Source: Pigoraptor vietnamica
Taxonomy: Eukaryota > Opisthokonta > Filasterea
NCBI GenBank assembly: GCA_943704525.1
Contig: CALSCQ010001145.1
Span: 1-30,151, forward strand
Length of the DNA stretch: 30,151 nt
Reading direction: 5' to 3'
Shown here: in pieces, positions 30,117-30,151 of the stretch
Layout: every line of letters begins with the position of its first letter
Position numbering within the stretch: position 1 is the first letter of the stretch
Position numbers and translations under genes: made by a program
Notes under the pieces: model-generated
Told to the model about the DNA's origin: nothing
Seen by the model: only the letters and a program-made list of their open reading frames with translations
Databases searched by the model: none

Positions 30117-30151
30117 CTGGAAATGTGTGTGTGTGTGTGTGTTTGTGGGGG

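Overview
The window is nuclear DNA from an intron-dense, GC-rich unicellular eukaryote. Eleven of the thirteen genes have GT-AG introns, mostly about 60-350 nt long and often filled with CA/GT microsatellites. Donors nearly always read GTGNG and acceptors read YGCAG. The families present (PLC with PH, EF, X, Y and C2 domains, class C 7TM receptor, Rab-like GTPase, ADA2, RPB7, AlkB) suit an amorphean protist such as an apusomonad, choanoflagellate or amoebozoan relative. The lineage cannot be fixed by eye. All exon joins below were made by reading frame, splice signal and family alignment; none was tested on transcripts.

Layout, left to right: the 3' end of an acidic, lysine-rich protein (+); a tail-anchored Dabb-domain protein (-); phosphoinositide phospholipase C (+, 9 exons); a conserved protein of unknown function (-); a Rab-like GTPase with a degenerate switch II (+, 6 exons); a putative membrane protein with a PPPPY tail (-); a 1.4 kb stretch without a recognised gene; RNA polymerase II subunit RPB7 (-, 7 exons); an AlkB-family dioxygenase (+, no intron needed); a 21-exon receptor joining a right-handed beta-helix ectodomain to a class C/GABA-B-like seven-helix domain (+); the SAGA-type adaptor ADA2 (-, 9 exons); a type II membrane glycosyltransferase with a DxD motif (+); and the C-terminal end of a ZZ zinc-finger protein (-).

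Neighbours mostly alternate in strand, so the intergenic gaps are either divergent promoters (1890-2346, 8226-8788, 14042-14528, 27311-27965) or convergent 3' ends. Nothing looks like an operon or a cluster. The genes fall into lipid and receptor signalling (PLC, receptor, Rab-like protein), transcription (RPB7, ADA2), and secretory-pathway or housekeeping roles. The most striking object is the beta-helix/class C receptor, whose ectodomain is built from phase-1 exon modules. Next are the GTPase that has lost the G3 aspartate, and a 25-bp minisatellite that repeats a splice-donor-like hexamer just inside an RPB7 intron.
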